Below are positions 1 to 7,499 of a stretch of DNA of 15,286 nucleotides, one piece after another. Origin of the DNA: JBKPNX01 sp046732855 (GTDB taxonomy: Bacteria > Pseudomonadota > Alphaproteobacteria > Geminicoccales > Geminicoccaceae); assembly GCA_046732855.1 (NCBI GenBank), contig JBKPNX010000123.1:1-15286 (forward strand), given 5' to 3'. A program made the position numbers and the translations under genes. Within the stretch, counting starts at the first letter, position 1, and each line of letters begins with the position of its first letter. A model generated the notes under the pieces. That model ran no database searches and had not been told where the DNA came from. It saw only the letters and a list, made by a program, of their open reading frames with translations.

Positions 1-228
1 GCCGGCCGCGAGCACGCCGCGCTCGATGGCCGCGATCAGCTCGGGCAGCAGGCGATGACAGTTGTTGAACCCGCTCGCGGTATTGCAGATGCCGACCACC
101 GGCCGCTCGAGCATCGCCTCGCCGTAGCCCATCGAGCGCACGAACGAGCGCCTGAGATAGAGCGCGAAGTCCGGGTCCCCATAGTAGGTCAGACCCCGGC
201 GCAGGCCGGTCTTTTCAGATTTGGTCAT
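1..228 (-). CDS. IlvD/Edd-family dehydratase, N-terminal fragment (runs off left edge)
   Basis: Only the first 76 codons lie in the window; the gene reads leftwards off the edge. The ATG at 228-226 is preceded by GGAGGGG and AAGGG, which can serve as ribosome binding sites. The peptide contains GLTYYGDPDFALYLRRSF (residues 12-29) and GICNTASGFNNCHRLLPEL (46-64), the start of the IlvD/Edd fold. Members dehydrate dihydroxy acids or sugar acids to 2-keto acids using an Fe-S cluster; Cys57 in NNCH matches the first cluster ligand. The FALYLRRSF and SMGYGEAML wording looks closer to the sugar-acid (arabinonate/xylonate-type) branch than to the IlvD of valine synthesis, but the substrate cannot be fixed from this fragment. 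It lies 118 bp downstream of the broken DUF4238 gene on the same strand. Confidence 0.85.
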   Translation of the reverse strand, partial: MTKSEKTGLRRGLTYYGDPDFALYLRRSFVRSMGYGEAMLERPVVGICNTASGFNNCHRLLPELIAAIERGVLAAG

Positions 229-346
229 GGCAACCCTTGCCCCTCCACTCCATAGCAGCGGCGCCGTGGAAGAAGTTTGGCTAGCACGACCAGACCGACG
301 TACCCACCGCAGGCCGAGGCATGGCAGCACCACATCTGGAAACCCA

Positions 347-1362
347 TTATCCGATCAAAGCCGAAAGAGGCCTACAGTTGGTCACATAAAGTCTCTCGAT
401 TCCCGAACTAGAAAATCCCCTTTTGAAAATTGTCAGTGCCTTGAGCCTCCCGTCATTCTCGCTCTCGATCTGTTCGATCGCTGCCACTGGATACCCAACT
501 GCGTACCTTTTGAAAAAGTCAATCATGGCTTGATCAATCATGGGCAATCCAAAAAATCTCTGTCCGAAGATAGCCGTCCGCCTGTTTAACTCACAAGCTA
601 CCGCCCTTCGCGCCTGAATGAAGCTCCCATCCGCAAGATACCTCGTTGCCACCACGCACACGTCCTTGGCCACCGGGAAACTCAGTTCGGTGCCCGGGGC
701 GACCAGATTCATTCCCCCGGTTCGAGCGTATTCACAATCATATATCGCACATGGGTTATCCGAAAGGCAAAAGTAATGCCGGTCAGAAATCAAGACAGAC
801 CATTTCATGCGGAGTAACACATCAAGTATCTTTTCGAAAACGCAGCTAGGCTCATCAAGCCGACCTGGGGAAGGAGTTTGATGTCGATTGCTCCATTCTC
901 GACAAGTTCCGACAAAGTCTCGCCGAGCGGTCTTAGGGCCTCGGGAATCACTCCGAACATGCGCCTCTTTTCGAGCACTCGAAGGACATTCTTGACTTGC
1001 CCTTTGATGACCGCTTCGGCTGCCTCGCGCGCGGGAGGTGTCCGCACGAGCTGCAGACTCCATAGGGCGGCAATTCGTGCCCGGATCTCCTCGTTGAACC
1101 GCCGTTCTTCCACCAGCGTTGAGACACCCTCCAGTCCGAAATTCTCGACTTCCATCATGTAGTTCTCAAGCGTATTTCTGTCTTCGGGTCCGTCCCAGGT
1201 GAACACCGAGTAGTAGTCTCGCTGGACAAAGGCATTTCTCGAATTTGCTAGAAAAACATTGTCCGCAGCAGCGTCAAAAGTCGCGATGTGTCCGCTCGGC
1301 CCGGTGAAGCGTTGAATCAGTGCTCGCGGCACGAAATGATGCTGAACCTTATCACGTGCCAA
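347..1362 (-). pseudogene. DUF4238 protein gene, interrupted by a frameshift
   Basis: Two minus-strand frames together give one protein of about 338 residues. The first starts at TTG 1362 (an in-frame stop lies at 1383 and no ATG or GTG intervenes) and carries QHHFVPRALIQRF, the N-terminal hallmark of DUF4238. It closes soon after position 840. The second frame supplies the C-terminal half, with KILDVLLRMKWSVLI, then HYFCLSDNPC and LSFPVAKDVCVV, and ends at the TAA at 347-349. The frames meet at two homopolymers, 831-834 and 837-840; one extra base in either would restore a continuous protein. DUF4238 has no function that I know of. The segment is visibly less GC-rich than msrA and the ABC gene next to it, which suggests horizontal origin. 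It may be a true pseudogene, a sequencing error, or less likely a programmed -1 shift. Confidence 0.7.
831..840 (-). other. Frameshift site in the DUF4238 gene
   Basis: On the coding strand the run is TTTT CG AAAA. Upstream codons read GCG TTT TCG AAA; the C-terminal frame reads GTT TTC GAA AAG. A fifth T or a fifth A would join them without loss of codons. Homopolymers are typical places for indels and sequencing errors. Confidence 0.6.
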
Positions 1363-1401
1363 TTGCTCAGTGCCCTGATCTCACCATCACTTTCGTGCAG
1401 G

Positions 1402-1950
1402 CTACCGCTTCAGCTTCTCTAGAAACTCCTTGCGGAACTTGGCGACCTTGGGCGCGATCACGACCTTGCAGTAGCCCTGGCGCGGGTTCTGCTCGAAGTA
1501 GTCCTGGTGGTAGCTCTCGGCCGGGTAGAACTGCTCGAGCGGCGCGATCTCGGTCACGATCGGGGCGTGCCAGACGCCCTTGGCGTCGAGGTCGGCGATC
1601 GCCTGCTCGGCGGCGGCCTTCTGCTCGGGGCTGTGGTACAGGATGATCGAGCGATACTGCGGCCCGACGTCGGCGCCCTGGCGGTCCTTGGTGGTCGGAT
1701 CGTGGATCGTGAAGAACACATCGAGCAGGTCGCGGTAGGTCACCACCTGCGGGTCGAATGCGATCTGGACCACCTCGGCGTGACCGGTGCGGCCGCCGCA
1801 GACCTGCTCGTAGGTCGGGTGCTCGAGGTCGCCGCCGGCGTAGCCCGACACCACGCTCTCGACTCCCTTCAGATCCTTGAACACCGCATCCAGGCACCAG
1901 AAGCACCCGCCGCCAAAGGTCGCGACGTCACGCTCGGGCTGGGCTGTCAT
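1402..1950 (-). CDS. msrA: Peptide-methionine (S)-S-oxide reductase MsrA
   Basis: A 182-residue cytosolic repair enzyme that reduces the S-epimer of methionine sulfoxide in proteins, recycled by thioredoxin. The catalytic motif GGCFWC is at residues 14-19, with nucleophile Cys16. Other family signatures are present: SGYAGG (35-40), GHAEVVQI (56-63), HDPTTKDRQGADVGPQYRS (83-101) and ESYHQDYF (145-152). Cys161 in QGYCKVVI is in the usual resolving-cysteine position. No MsrB domain is fused to it. The ATG at 1950 follows a strong GGAGGGGAG site; longer upstream reading in the same frame lacks family similarity, so the short start is chosen. It ends 39 bp before the DUF4238 start on the same strand. 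Confidence 0.97.
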   Translation of the reverse strand: MTAQPERDVATFGGGCFWCLDAVFKDLKGVESVVSGYAGGDLEHPTYEQVCGGRTGHAEVVQIAFDPQVVTYRDLLDVFFTIHDPTTKDRQGADVGPQYRSIILYHSPEQKAAAEQAIADLDAKGVWHAPIVTEIAPLEQFYPAESYHQDYFEQNPRQGYCKVVIAPKVAKFRKEFLEKLKR

Positions 1951-2274
1951 GGCTCCCCTCCGTGGCTTGGCGGATCGGCAGTCCGCGGCTCGCCGCAGCG
2001 GCCGCTCCCATGCTGCCGGTTCGACCGAGCCGCGTCCAGCCGTTTGCGCCGGACTTGGCCGCCAGATGGACCACCCGAGGCGACAGGCAAGAGCCACAGA
2101 GGCTCGATCGAGTTCGAGGGGCCGGCGGATGCGTGTTCAAGCGCGTCGGGGAAGCCGCGGGCGTCCCGTAACCGTCAGATCTGCGCCGGCCACGGCATTC
2201 CCGGTCGACCCCCGGTGGCGGGCCACAGGCGCGGCCAGTAGAGGTGAGATCTTGCCGGCCTTTAGCCGGATCGA
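1951..2274. other. Intergenic region, mostly featureless
   Basis: It lies between the stop of the ABC gene and the start of msrA, both on the minus strand. I see no supportable gene. The part next to the ABC gene (from 2238) is one unit of a repeated element that continues into the ABC coding sequence. The msrA promoter probably lies here, but no clear -35/-10 pair was found. Confidence 0.5.
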
Positions 2275-2288
2275 TCACCCGGTGGCGG
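2238..2288. repeat. 51-bp direct repeat, unit A (after the ABC stop codon)
   Basis: This unit is near-identical to unit B at 2297-2347, 59 bp away. Shared cores are GTAGAGGTGAGATCTTGCC and CCCGGTGGCGG. It contains a small hairpin, CCGGC-CTTTA-GCCGG, at 2255-2269. It lies just beyond the ABC stop codon and overlaps it (stop at 2275-2277). It may be one member of a dispersed repeat family. Confidence 0.85.
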
Positions 2289-5031
2289 CGCGGGTGGTAG
2301 AGGTGAGATCTTGCCGGCCTTTACCCGCGTCGATTACCCGGTGGCGGGGCGGGGCGACGTCCGGCTCGGCAGAGGCGCCGTCGGTGACCACCTGGCCCTG
2401 GCTCAGCACCACGGTGCGCTCGAAGAGCGCTGCAAGCCCCGGGTCGTCGAGCGCGCAGATCACGGTGCGCTCGCGATAGGCCTCGAGCAACTGCTGCAGG
2501 ATGCGCCGCGCCGCGCTGCGCTCGAGATCGCCGGTCGGCGCATGGGCGATCAGCAGGCGCGCCGCTTCGCTCTTCAACAGGCCCGCCGCCAGCACCAGCT
2601 TCTGACGCTGCTGCGGCGTGAGATGGGCGCCGCCGATGCCGACGGTGTAGTCGAGCCCTGCCGCGACGACCTGATCGCGGAACCCGCCGTCGTCGGCGAC
2701 CCAGGCGATCAGCTCCCTGAGGCGCTCATTCGCCCGGCCATGCCGGGTCACGATCCGGCCGAAGATCAGATTGTCGCGTACGCTGAGCGGCGCCAAGTAG
2801 CGGCCGGGCTCGAAAAACTCGACCGCGTGCGCCGCCGACTTCGGCAGCTTCGCCGCGAACAGCTGGCGCGCTTGCAGCAGCTTGCCGATCACCGGTTCCG
2901 GCAGCTCGACCAGGCGATCGCGCGCGGGCGCGAGATTGAGCGCGAGCCCGAGCAAAAGGCTGCGCCGCTCGCGCGTGAGCTTGACCGGCAACGCGGGATC
3001 GCCCGAGCCCAGGCGCTGCCGATACAGCGGCAGGTCCTCCGGCCGGAGCGGGCTGAAATTGGCGAAGAAGGAATGGTGCGGCGGCAATCCGCCGAACAGC
3101 TCCGAGAGGTTGCGCCACGCCTCCCAGCCCAGCGCGAGCAGGTCGTCCTCGAGCTCGGTCTCGCGCAGCACCCGACGCACCAGCGCGTTGCGCGCGAGCG
3201 CCGCGCCCTCGAACTCCGGCGCCAGCGGCACGCCGAAGATCAGGTTCTCGCCGAGCGTGGCATTCTCCAGGTAGTGATCACGCTCGAACGGCTCGATCAG
3301 CCCGACGTACTCCTGATCTTGCAGGCGCTGGCGCAGGACCGCCCGCGCGGCCAGCACCGCTTCGACCAGCGCCTCGTGGCGCGCCGCATCGACTACCGTG
3401 CGCAGGCCGAGCTGGAACATGTCGTCGCAGAGCTCGACGCGCTCGAACGCGGCGCGCGCGGCCTCGATCGACAGCTGCGGCGCGCCCTGATCCGGGTCGC
3501 CGCCGCCCAGGCGCAGGTGCAGATTGTCCGCCACGGTGCCCTGGGTCAGGCGCGCCGGGGAACCGATCACGACGATCTGACGGGCATAGCAGGCGCGGGA
3601 GATCGCACCGAGCTCGTGGCCGTCCAGCAGCAGGCGACCGTTGGTCGGGATGGCAAGCCGGGCGAGCAGTCTGAACAGGGCCGTGCCGCCGTGCCCCTCT
3701 TCGGTCAACAGCGCGACGTGCTGCCCGGGGGGCACCGTGAGCGAGACCTGATCGAGCAGCACGGCACCGTCGTCCTCGAGCGCGAGCTCCTCGGCCTGGA
3801 TGGCGCCGTCCAGCACGAAGTCCTCGTCGCCCGGCGCTTCCGCGTCCAGTGGCGGGCGCAGCCCGGGCGGATCGAACTGGCCGCGCAGCTGCGCGTACTT
3901 GATCTTCGCGTCCTGCTGGATCTGATAGAAATCGAGCAGCTCCTTCCACGGCGGCGCCAGGTCCTTGTAGGCGGCGAGCACGCCGACCAGCGAGCCGAGC
4001 GTCAGATTGCCGCGCAGCACGAGATAGCCGCCGATCGACAGGAAGAAGAACGGCGTGAGCTGCGCGATGAAGTTGTTCAGGAACTTGATGAAGAACTTCT
4101 TGCGGTAGATGTCGTAGCGGATCCGAAAGATCCGATCGAGATGCCTGCCGAACGTGGTCAGTTGCGCCTGGTCGGCATAATTGGCATGCACGTCCTCGAT
4201 CACGCTGGTCACTTCGCCGATGCGCTGCGACAGGCTGCGCACCTCGCGCACCCGGGCGAAGCCGAGCAGATTGACCTGGCGTTGCAGCTTGGGGATAAAA
4301 TACGCCTGGAGCGGGTAGAGCGCGACCGCCGCCAAGCCCATGACCAGGTCCTGGACGAAGATGAAGCCGAGCGCGGTCAGCAGCAGCCCGGCCTGGAACA
4401 GAGGGGTGACCACGGCGTCACCGAAATAGCCGCCCAGCGCCTCGACCTCGCCGGTGATCATGGCGATCAGCTCGCCCTGGGACAGCCGGCGGAACTGCGG
4501 CAGGGGAAAACGCAGGATCCGGCTCAGCAGCTGCGCGCGCAGCCGGCGCAACATGGCCTCGCCGAGCCGGCCCTTGTACACGTTCAGGACGTACTTGAAG
4601 CCGCCGTTGATCAACACCGTGAGCAGGAAGATGCCCGCGAGGAAGGCGAGATACTGGAGCTGGTTGAACCGCCCGAATTCGATCCCGGCGACACCGACCG
4701 ATTTGGGGAAATCCGAGGGGGCGCCGCCGATGGCCTTGTCAACGATCTGTTTGGGCAGGTCGAGCGAGGCGTAGTAGACCGGCAGCGACGCGAGCGTCAG
4801 GACCATCAGTAGCGCCTGCTGGGGCAGGCTGAACTGGATGATATAGCGGAACAGCGCGACCGGCAGGCTGTGCGGATCGCCGGTCGGCAGGAAGCGACGC
4901 GCGAACGTGCGCAGCGGCTGCGGATGAGGTGTCCCGGCGTCTGCCGCAGGGGTCCCCACGGCCGCCTGGCGCGGTCCCGATCCGCCCTCCGATACGGCCT
5001 CGCCCGGCGGCGCGACCCCAGCGTCCGGCAC
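2275..5031 (-). CDS. ABC exporter-like fusion (membrane domain + degenerate, expanded nucleotide-binding domain)
   Basis: A 918-residue protein starting at GTG 5031, with GGGAG close upstream; the start is not certain because the first 55 residues are Pro/Ala/Gly-rich. Residues 60-390 form an ABC type-1 exporter membrane domain, with hydrophobic segments near 63-88, 125-148, 208-247 and 320-355. Residues 411-885 form a nucleotide-binding domain, but key motifs are eroded. Walker A is TEEGHGGTAL (443-451), with Gly in place of the invariant Lys. The signature is LTPQQRQ (804-810). Walker B is LLIAHAPTGDLE (826-837), lacking the Asp and the catalytic Glu. The H-loop His is replaced (ALDDPG, 860-865). 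About 230 extra residues separate the Q-loop region from the signature and contain two further NLIFG motifs (596-600, 754-758). From memory, such expanded domains occur in other alphaproteobacterial exporters. The frame is open throughout, so this is not simple decay. Substrate unknown. Confidence 0.8.
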   Translation of the reverse strand: MPDAGVAPPGEAVSEGGSGPRQAAVGTPAADAGTPHPQPLRTFARRFLPTGDPHSLPVALFRYIIQFSLPQQALLMVLTLASLPVYYASLDLPKQIVDKAIGGAPSDFPKSVGVAGIEFGRFNQLQYLAFLAGIFLLTVLINGGFKYVLNVYKGRLGEAMLRRLRAQLLSRILRFPLPQFRRLSQGELIAMITGEVEALGGYFGDAVVTPLFQAGLLLTALGFIFVQDLVMGLAAVALYPLQAYFIPKLQRQVNLLGFARVREVRSLSQRIGEVTSVIEDVHANYADQAQLTTFGRHLDRIFRIRYDIYRKKFFIKFLNNFIAQLTPFFFLSIGGYLVLRGNLTLGSLVGVLAAYKDLAPPWKELLDFYQIQQDAKIKYAQLRGQFDPPGLRPPLDAEAPGDEDFVLDGAIQAEELALEDDGAVLLDQVSLTVPPGQHVALLTEEGHGGTALFRLLARLAIPTNGRLLLDGHELGAISRACYARQIVVIGSPARLTQGTVADNLHLRLGGGDPDQGAPQLSIEAARAAFERVELCDDMFQLGLRTVVDAARHEALVEAVLAARAVLRQRLQDQEYVGLIEPFERDHYLENATLGENLIFGVPLAPEFEGAALARNALVRRVLRETELEDDLLALGWEAWRNLSELFGGLPPHHSFFANFSPLRPEDLPLYRQRLGSGDPALPVKLTRERRSLLLGLALNLAPARDRLVELPEPVIGKLLQARQLFAAKLPKSAAHAVEFFEPGRYLAPLSVRDNLIFGRIVTRHGRANERLRELIAWVADDGGFRDQVVAAGLDYTVGIGGAHLTPQQRQKLVLAAGLLKSEAARLLIAHAPTGDLERSAARRILQQLLEAYRERTVICALDDPGLAALFERTVVLSQGQVVTDGASAEPDVAPPRHRVIDAGKGRQDLTSTTRAATG
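2297..2347. repeat. 51-bp direct repeat, unit B (inside the ABC coding end)
   Basis: This is the second unit of the pair, with a period of 59 bp. It encodes the final residues RHRVIDAGKGRQDLTST of the ABC protein. A 7-bp inverted repeat, CGCGGGT (2289-2295) and ACCCGCG (2323-2329), flanks the core. At the matching place in unit A the arms are CGGC (2232-2235) and GCCG (2265-2268), so one base pair is swapped in a compensatory way. Confidence 0.85.
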
Positions 5032-5216
5032 GGCTCCCGTGTCCCGCCTGGTTGCGGCGCGCCCATACCACGAGGCGGCGACTGCCGTACAGCGGATTCG
5101 ACCGGCGCGATCTTTGCCGCCCCGGTCGCAACCAGCGGGTTTGCTCCACGCCGTCGGGCGGTGGTAAGGAGCGCTGTCCGCACCTGCGCCCGTGCGGCGC
5201 CAGCGAGGATTCGACC
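5032..5216. promoter_or_regulatory. Divergent promoter region with a long inverted repeat
   Basis: This 185-bp gap between divergent starts must carry promoters for both the ABC gene and the PLP enzyme. A perfect 9-bp inverted repeat, CTGGTTGCG (5048-5056) and CGCAACCAG (5127-5135), encloses 70 bp; a G-U and a C-G pair extend it to 11. It could close an RNA leader or act as a paired protein site. I do not recognise a SAM or SAH riboswitch here. Confidence 0.35.
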
Positions 5217-6506
5217 ATGGCCAAGCCCGACAAGCCGTATCGCCCCCGCACCCTCGGCAACCATGTGCTCCGCCCGGAGACGCTGATGATGAGCTACGGC
5301 TACGAGCCGCGGCTCTCGGAGGGCTCGGTCAAGTGCCCGCTGTTCCAGACCTCGACCTTCGTGTTCGAGCGCGCCGAGGACGGCAAGGCGTTCTTCGAGG
5401 TGGCCTACGGCCTGCGCGAGAAGGGGCGGGCGGAGGAGCCGGGGCTGATCTACTCGCGGATCAACAACCCCGATCTCGAGATCCTGGAGGACCGGCTGGG
5501 CTTGTGGGACGGCGCCGAATCGACCCTTGTGTTCTCGAGCGGCATGGCCGCGATCTCGACCGCCTTGTGGACCTTCCTGCGCCCGGGCGACGTGCTGGTG
5601 CACAGCGAGCCGCTCTACGGCGGCACCGAGTTCCTGGTGCACAACATCCTGCCGCAGTTCGGCATCCGCCCGGAGGGGTTCGGCAGCGGCGGCGTGGGGC
5701 GCCCGCTCGCGGCGGCGCTCGGTGCGGCCAAGGAGCCCAAGCGGATCGCGGTGATCTACCTCGAGACCCCCGCGAACCCGACCAACGGTCTGGTCGACAT
5801 CGCCGCTTGCGCTGAGGTTGCGGCAAACCTGGCGCGCAAGACCGGCCACCGGCCGCCGGTGATCGTCGACAACACCTTTCTCGGCCCGCTCTGGCAGCAG
5901 CCGCTGGCGCAGGGCGCCGACCTGGTGCTCTATTCGCTGACCAAGTATGTCGGCGGCCACAGCGACGTGATCGCCGGCGCCTGCCTCGGGTCGGAAGCCC
6001 TGATCGCGGGCGTGCGCGGCATGCGCACGATCCTCGGCACCATGTCCGACCCGCACACCGGCTGGCTCTTGATGCGCAGCCTGGAGACGCTGAAGCTGCG
6101 CATGACCGGGGCAATGAAGAATGCGCGCTACGTCGCCGAGTTCCTGGCCGAGCACCCCAAGGTCGACAAGGTACACTATCTCGGCTTTCTCGAGGACGAC
6201 GATCCCGACGCGGCGATCTACCGGCGCCAGTGCAAGGCGCCGGGCTCGACCTTCTCGTTCGAGGTGCACGGCGGCGAGGCCGAGGCGTTCCGCCTGCTCG
6301 ACTCACTCAAGCTGATCAAGCTCGCGGTCAGCCTCGGCGGCACCGAGAGCCTGGCCGAGCATCCGGGCACGATGACCCACTCCGACATTCCGCCGGCGCG
6401 CCAGGCGGAGCTCGGGATCACGCCCGCGATGGTCCGCCTTTCGGTCGGCGTCGAGCACCCGGAGGACCTGATCGCCGACCTCGCCCAGGCGCTCGAGGCG
6501 GTGTAG
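5217..6506 (+). CDS. Cystathionine gamma-synthase-family PLP enzyme
   Basis: A 429-residue cytosolic enzyme of the Cys/Met-metabolism fold-type I PLP family (cystathionine synthases and lyases, methionine gamma-lyase, O-acylhomoserine sulfhydrylases). Start ATG 5217 follows GAGGA. Landmarks: YSR (79-81), which binds PLP phosphate from the neighbouring subunit; SSGM (107-110); the stacking Tyr134 in LYGGTEF; VDNTF with Asp218 to the pyridine nitrogen; the Schiff-base Lys243 in SLTKYVGGHSD; SLGGTESL (372-379); and Arg407 in VRLSVGVEHPEDL for the substrate carboxylate. All catalytic residues are present, so it should be active. Which reaction it runs cannot be told from motifs. The last 53 codons, including Arg407, are duplicated twice downstream. 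Confidence 0.93.
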   Translation: MAKPDKPYRPRTLGNHVLRPETLMMSYGYEPRLSEGSVKCPLFQTSTFVFERAEDGKAFFEVAYGLREKGRAEEPGLIYSRINNPDLEILEDRLGLWDGAESTLVFSSGMAAISTALWTFLRPGDVLVHSEPLYGGTEFLVHNILPQFGIRPEGFGSGGVGRPLAAALGAAKEPKRIAVIYLETPANPTNGLVDIAACAEVAANLARKTGHRPPVIVDNTFLGPLWQQPLAQGADLVLYSLTKYVGGHSDVIAGACLGSEALIAGVRGMRTILGTMSDPHTGWLLMRSLETLKLRMTGAMKNARYVAEFLAEHPKVDKVHYLGFLEDDDPDAAIYRRQCKAPGSTFSFEVHGGEAEAFRLLDSLKLIKLAVSLGGTESLAEHPGTMTHSDIPPARQAELGITPAMVRLSVGVEHPEDLIADLAQALEAV

Positions 6507-6689
6507 GGCGCGACGGCTTGCGAGCCGCCTGCACGGCGCAGCGATCCACCTCGGCCGGATTGAACCTGGAGCGCCGTCGTGGTCCCCTTCAGCACCGGGG
6601 CCACAATACTAAACCATCGACTGCGGCTGATCTCTTGGGTTCGTTCGCTCGTGCAGTGTACAGTCTGCGCTGCCTTTGCCCGCCCCACC
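6470..6689 (+). repeat. About 220-bp tandem repeat, unit 1 (gene end plus downstream flank)
   Basis: This unit comprises the last 37 bp of the PLP-enzyme gene and about 183 bp after it. Anchors shared with unit 2 are GCGATCCACCTCGGCC (6541-6556) and GGGTTCGTTCG (6637-6647); their offsets to unit 2 are 222 and 223 bp, showing small indels. Confidence 0.75.
6513..6528 (+). terminator. Possible short hairpin terminator after the PLP-enzyme gene
   Basis: CGGCT-TGCG-AGCCG (6514-6527), a 5-bp GC-rich stem with a 4-base loop, starts 8 bases after the stop codon. There is no T tract, so intrinsic termination is doubtful. Confidence 0.25.
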
Positions 6690-6905
6690 GATCGTCGATC
6701 TGCCCCAGGCACTCGAGGGGTGTAGGCGCCGCCGGAACTGCCGATCGGGCCTGCGTGGCGCCGCGATCCACCTCGGCCCTGTTAAGTCTCGAGCGCCGAG
6801 ATACCGCGGGTGAGCATGGGGCTTCAAAAGCTAAGCCGTTGGATTCAAACTGGTCCCCTGGGTTCGTTCGGTTAAGAGTACACTGGGCTACTCCGGTCGC
6901 GCCGC
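6690..6905 (+). repeat. About 220-bp tandem repeat, unit 2 (diverged)
   Basis: This unit begins where unit 1 ends, so the pair is a direct tandem duplication. Positions 6690-6725 are a decayed form of the gene's last 12 codons (about 31 of 37 bases match, one base deleted) ending in the same GGTGTAG. GCGATCCACCTCGGCC recurs at 6763-6778 and GGGTTCGTTCG at 6860-6870. It codes for nothing recognisable. Confidence 0.75.
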
Positions 6906-7191
6906 CAACCGCGGACGGGCCAAGCGCAGGTCCAGTCTATCTCATGCTAGGAATTGAATCAATCCCACCACCTCCGGTGGCCGGCGGTAAGGATCTGTTC
7001 AGCAATCCTCGTTAATCACTTGCTCGGATGGTCCATGAGACCATGGGAATCCGTGTCCGCGGCGAACCGCCTCAATCGGCCCGGGAAGCGGTGCCGCGGG
7101 CGGCGGGTGATGGGCAACGGGCAGGCAAGACCATTCCACGCTATGGCAGGAGCCGTTTACGATCGACGCCCGGTAAGGCTCTGCGGCACGG
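6906..7191. other. Non-coding spacer
   Basis: No gene or RNA was recognised. A small hairpin GGTC-CATGA-GACC lies near 7030. Weak similarity to the PLP-enzyme gene upstream of the duplicated tail may extend a few tens of bases into its right end (for example CTCTGCGGCAC against CTCGGCGGCAC). Confidence 0.4.
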
Positions 7192-7351
7192 GAGCCTGGC
7201 CGAGCATCCGGGCACGATGACCCACTCCGACATCCCGCCGGCGCGCCAGGCGGAGCTCGGCATCACGCCCGCGATGGTCCGCCTTTCGGTCGGGGTCGAG
7301 CACCCCGAGGACCTGATCGCCGACCTCGCCCAGGCGCTCGAGGCGGTGTAG
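7192..7351 (+). pseudogene. Second copy of the PLP-enzyme gene 3' end (last 53 codons)
   Basis: The 160 bases match 6347-6506 without indels. The four differences (ATT/ATC, GGG/GGC, GGC/GGG, CCG/CCC) are all third-position and silent, so the encoded tail SLAEHPGTMTHSDIPPARQ onward is identical. Similarity continues about 10 bases past the TAG and then stops abruptly. The open frame upstream (from about 7028) has no family similarity. With no PLP domain in front, the fragment cannot be an enzyme. At all four differing sites it agrees with the third copy, so the full-length gene carries the derived base. Confidence 0.92.
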
Positions 7352-7499
7352 GCGCGACGGCAGCCATGGCGGTGCGCGAACTCGTTCTGACAGACCACCG
7401 GCGCGTTCGACGACGGCTTCGTGACCGGCGCTGCCAAGCCTTGATTCCTGCGGGTAGCGCGTCGACATTCGTCAGGACGCGGCGGACTGAGGCGTGGCT

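Noticed and set aside
2311..4812. Long plus-strand open frame (833 codons)
   Set aside because: It is antisense to the ABC gene, rich in Arg/Gln/Glu/Ala with no domain, as expected from the reverse complement of a GC-rich gene. The minus-strand product has clear membrane segments and ABC motifs.
5032..5216. SAM or SAH riboswitch before the PLP-enzyme gene
   Set aside because: The inverted repeat invites the idea, but the conserved cores of the SAM and SAH classes were not recognisable.
4806..6269. Long minus-strand open frame across the PLP-enzyme gene
   Set aside because: Shadow of the PLP-enzyme gene and of the ABC gene start; low-complexity His/Arg/Ala-rich translation.
6507..7191. tRNA-like T-arm sequence GGGTTCGTTCG, present twice
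   Set aside because: No matching acceptor, D or anticodon arms surround either copy; the duplication explains the recurrence.
7028..7351. Small plus-strand gene of 107 codons
   Set aside because: Only its last 53 codons mean anything, and they are the copied tail of the PLP enzyme; the front half is unlike any protein I know.
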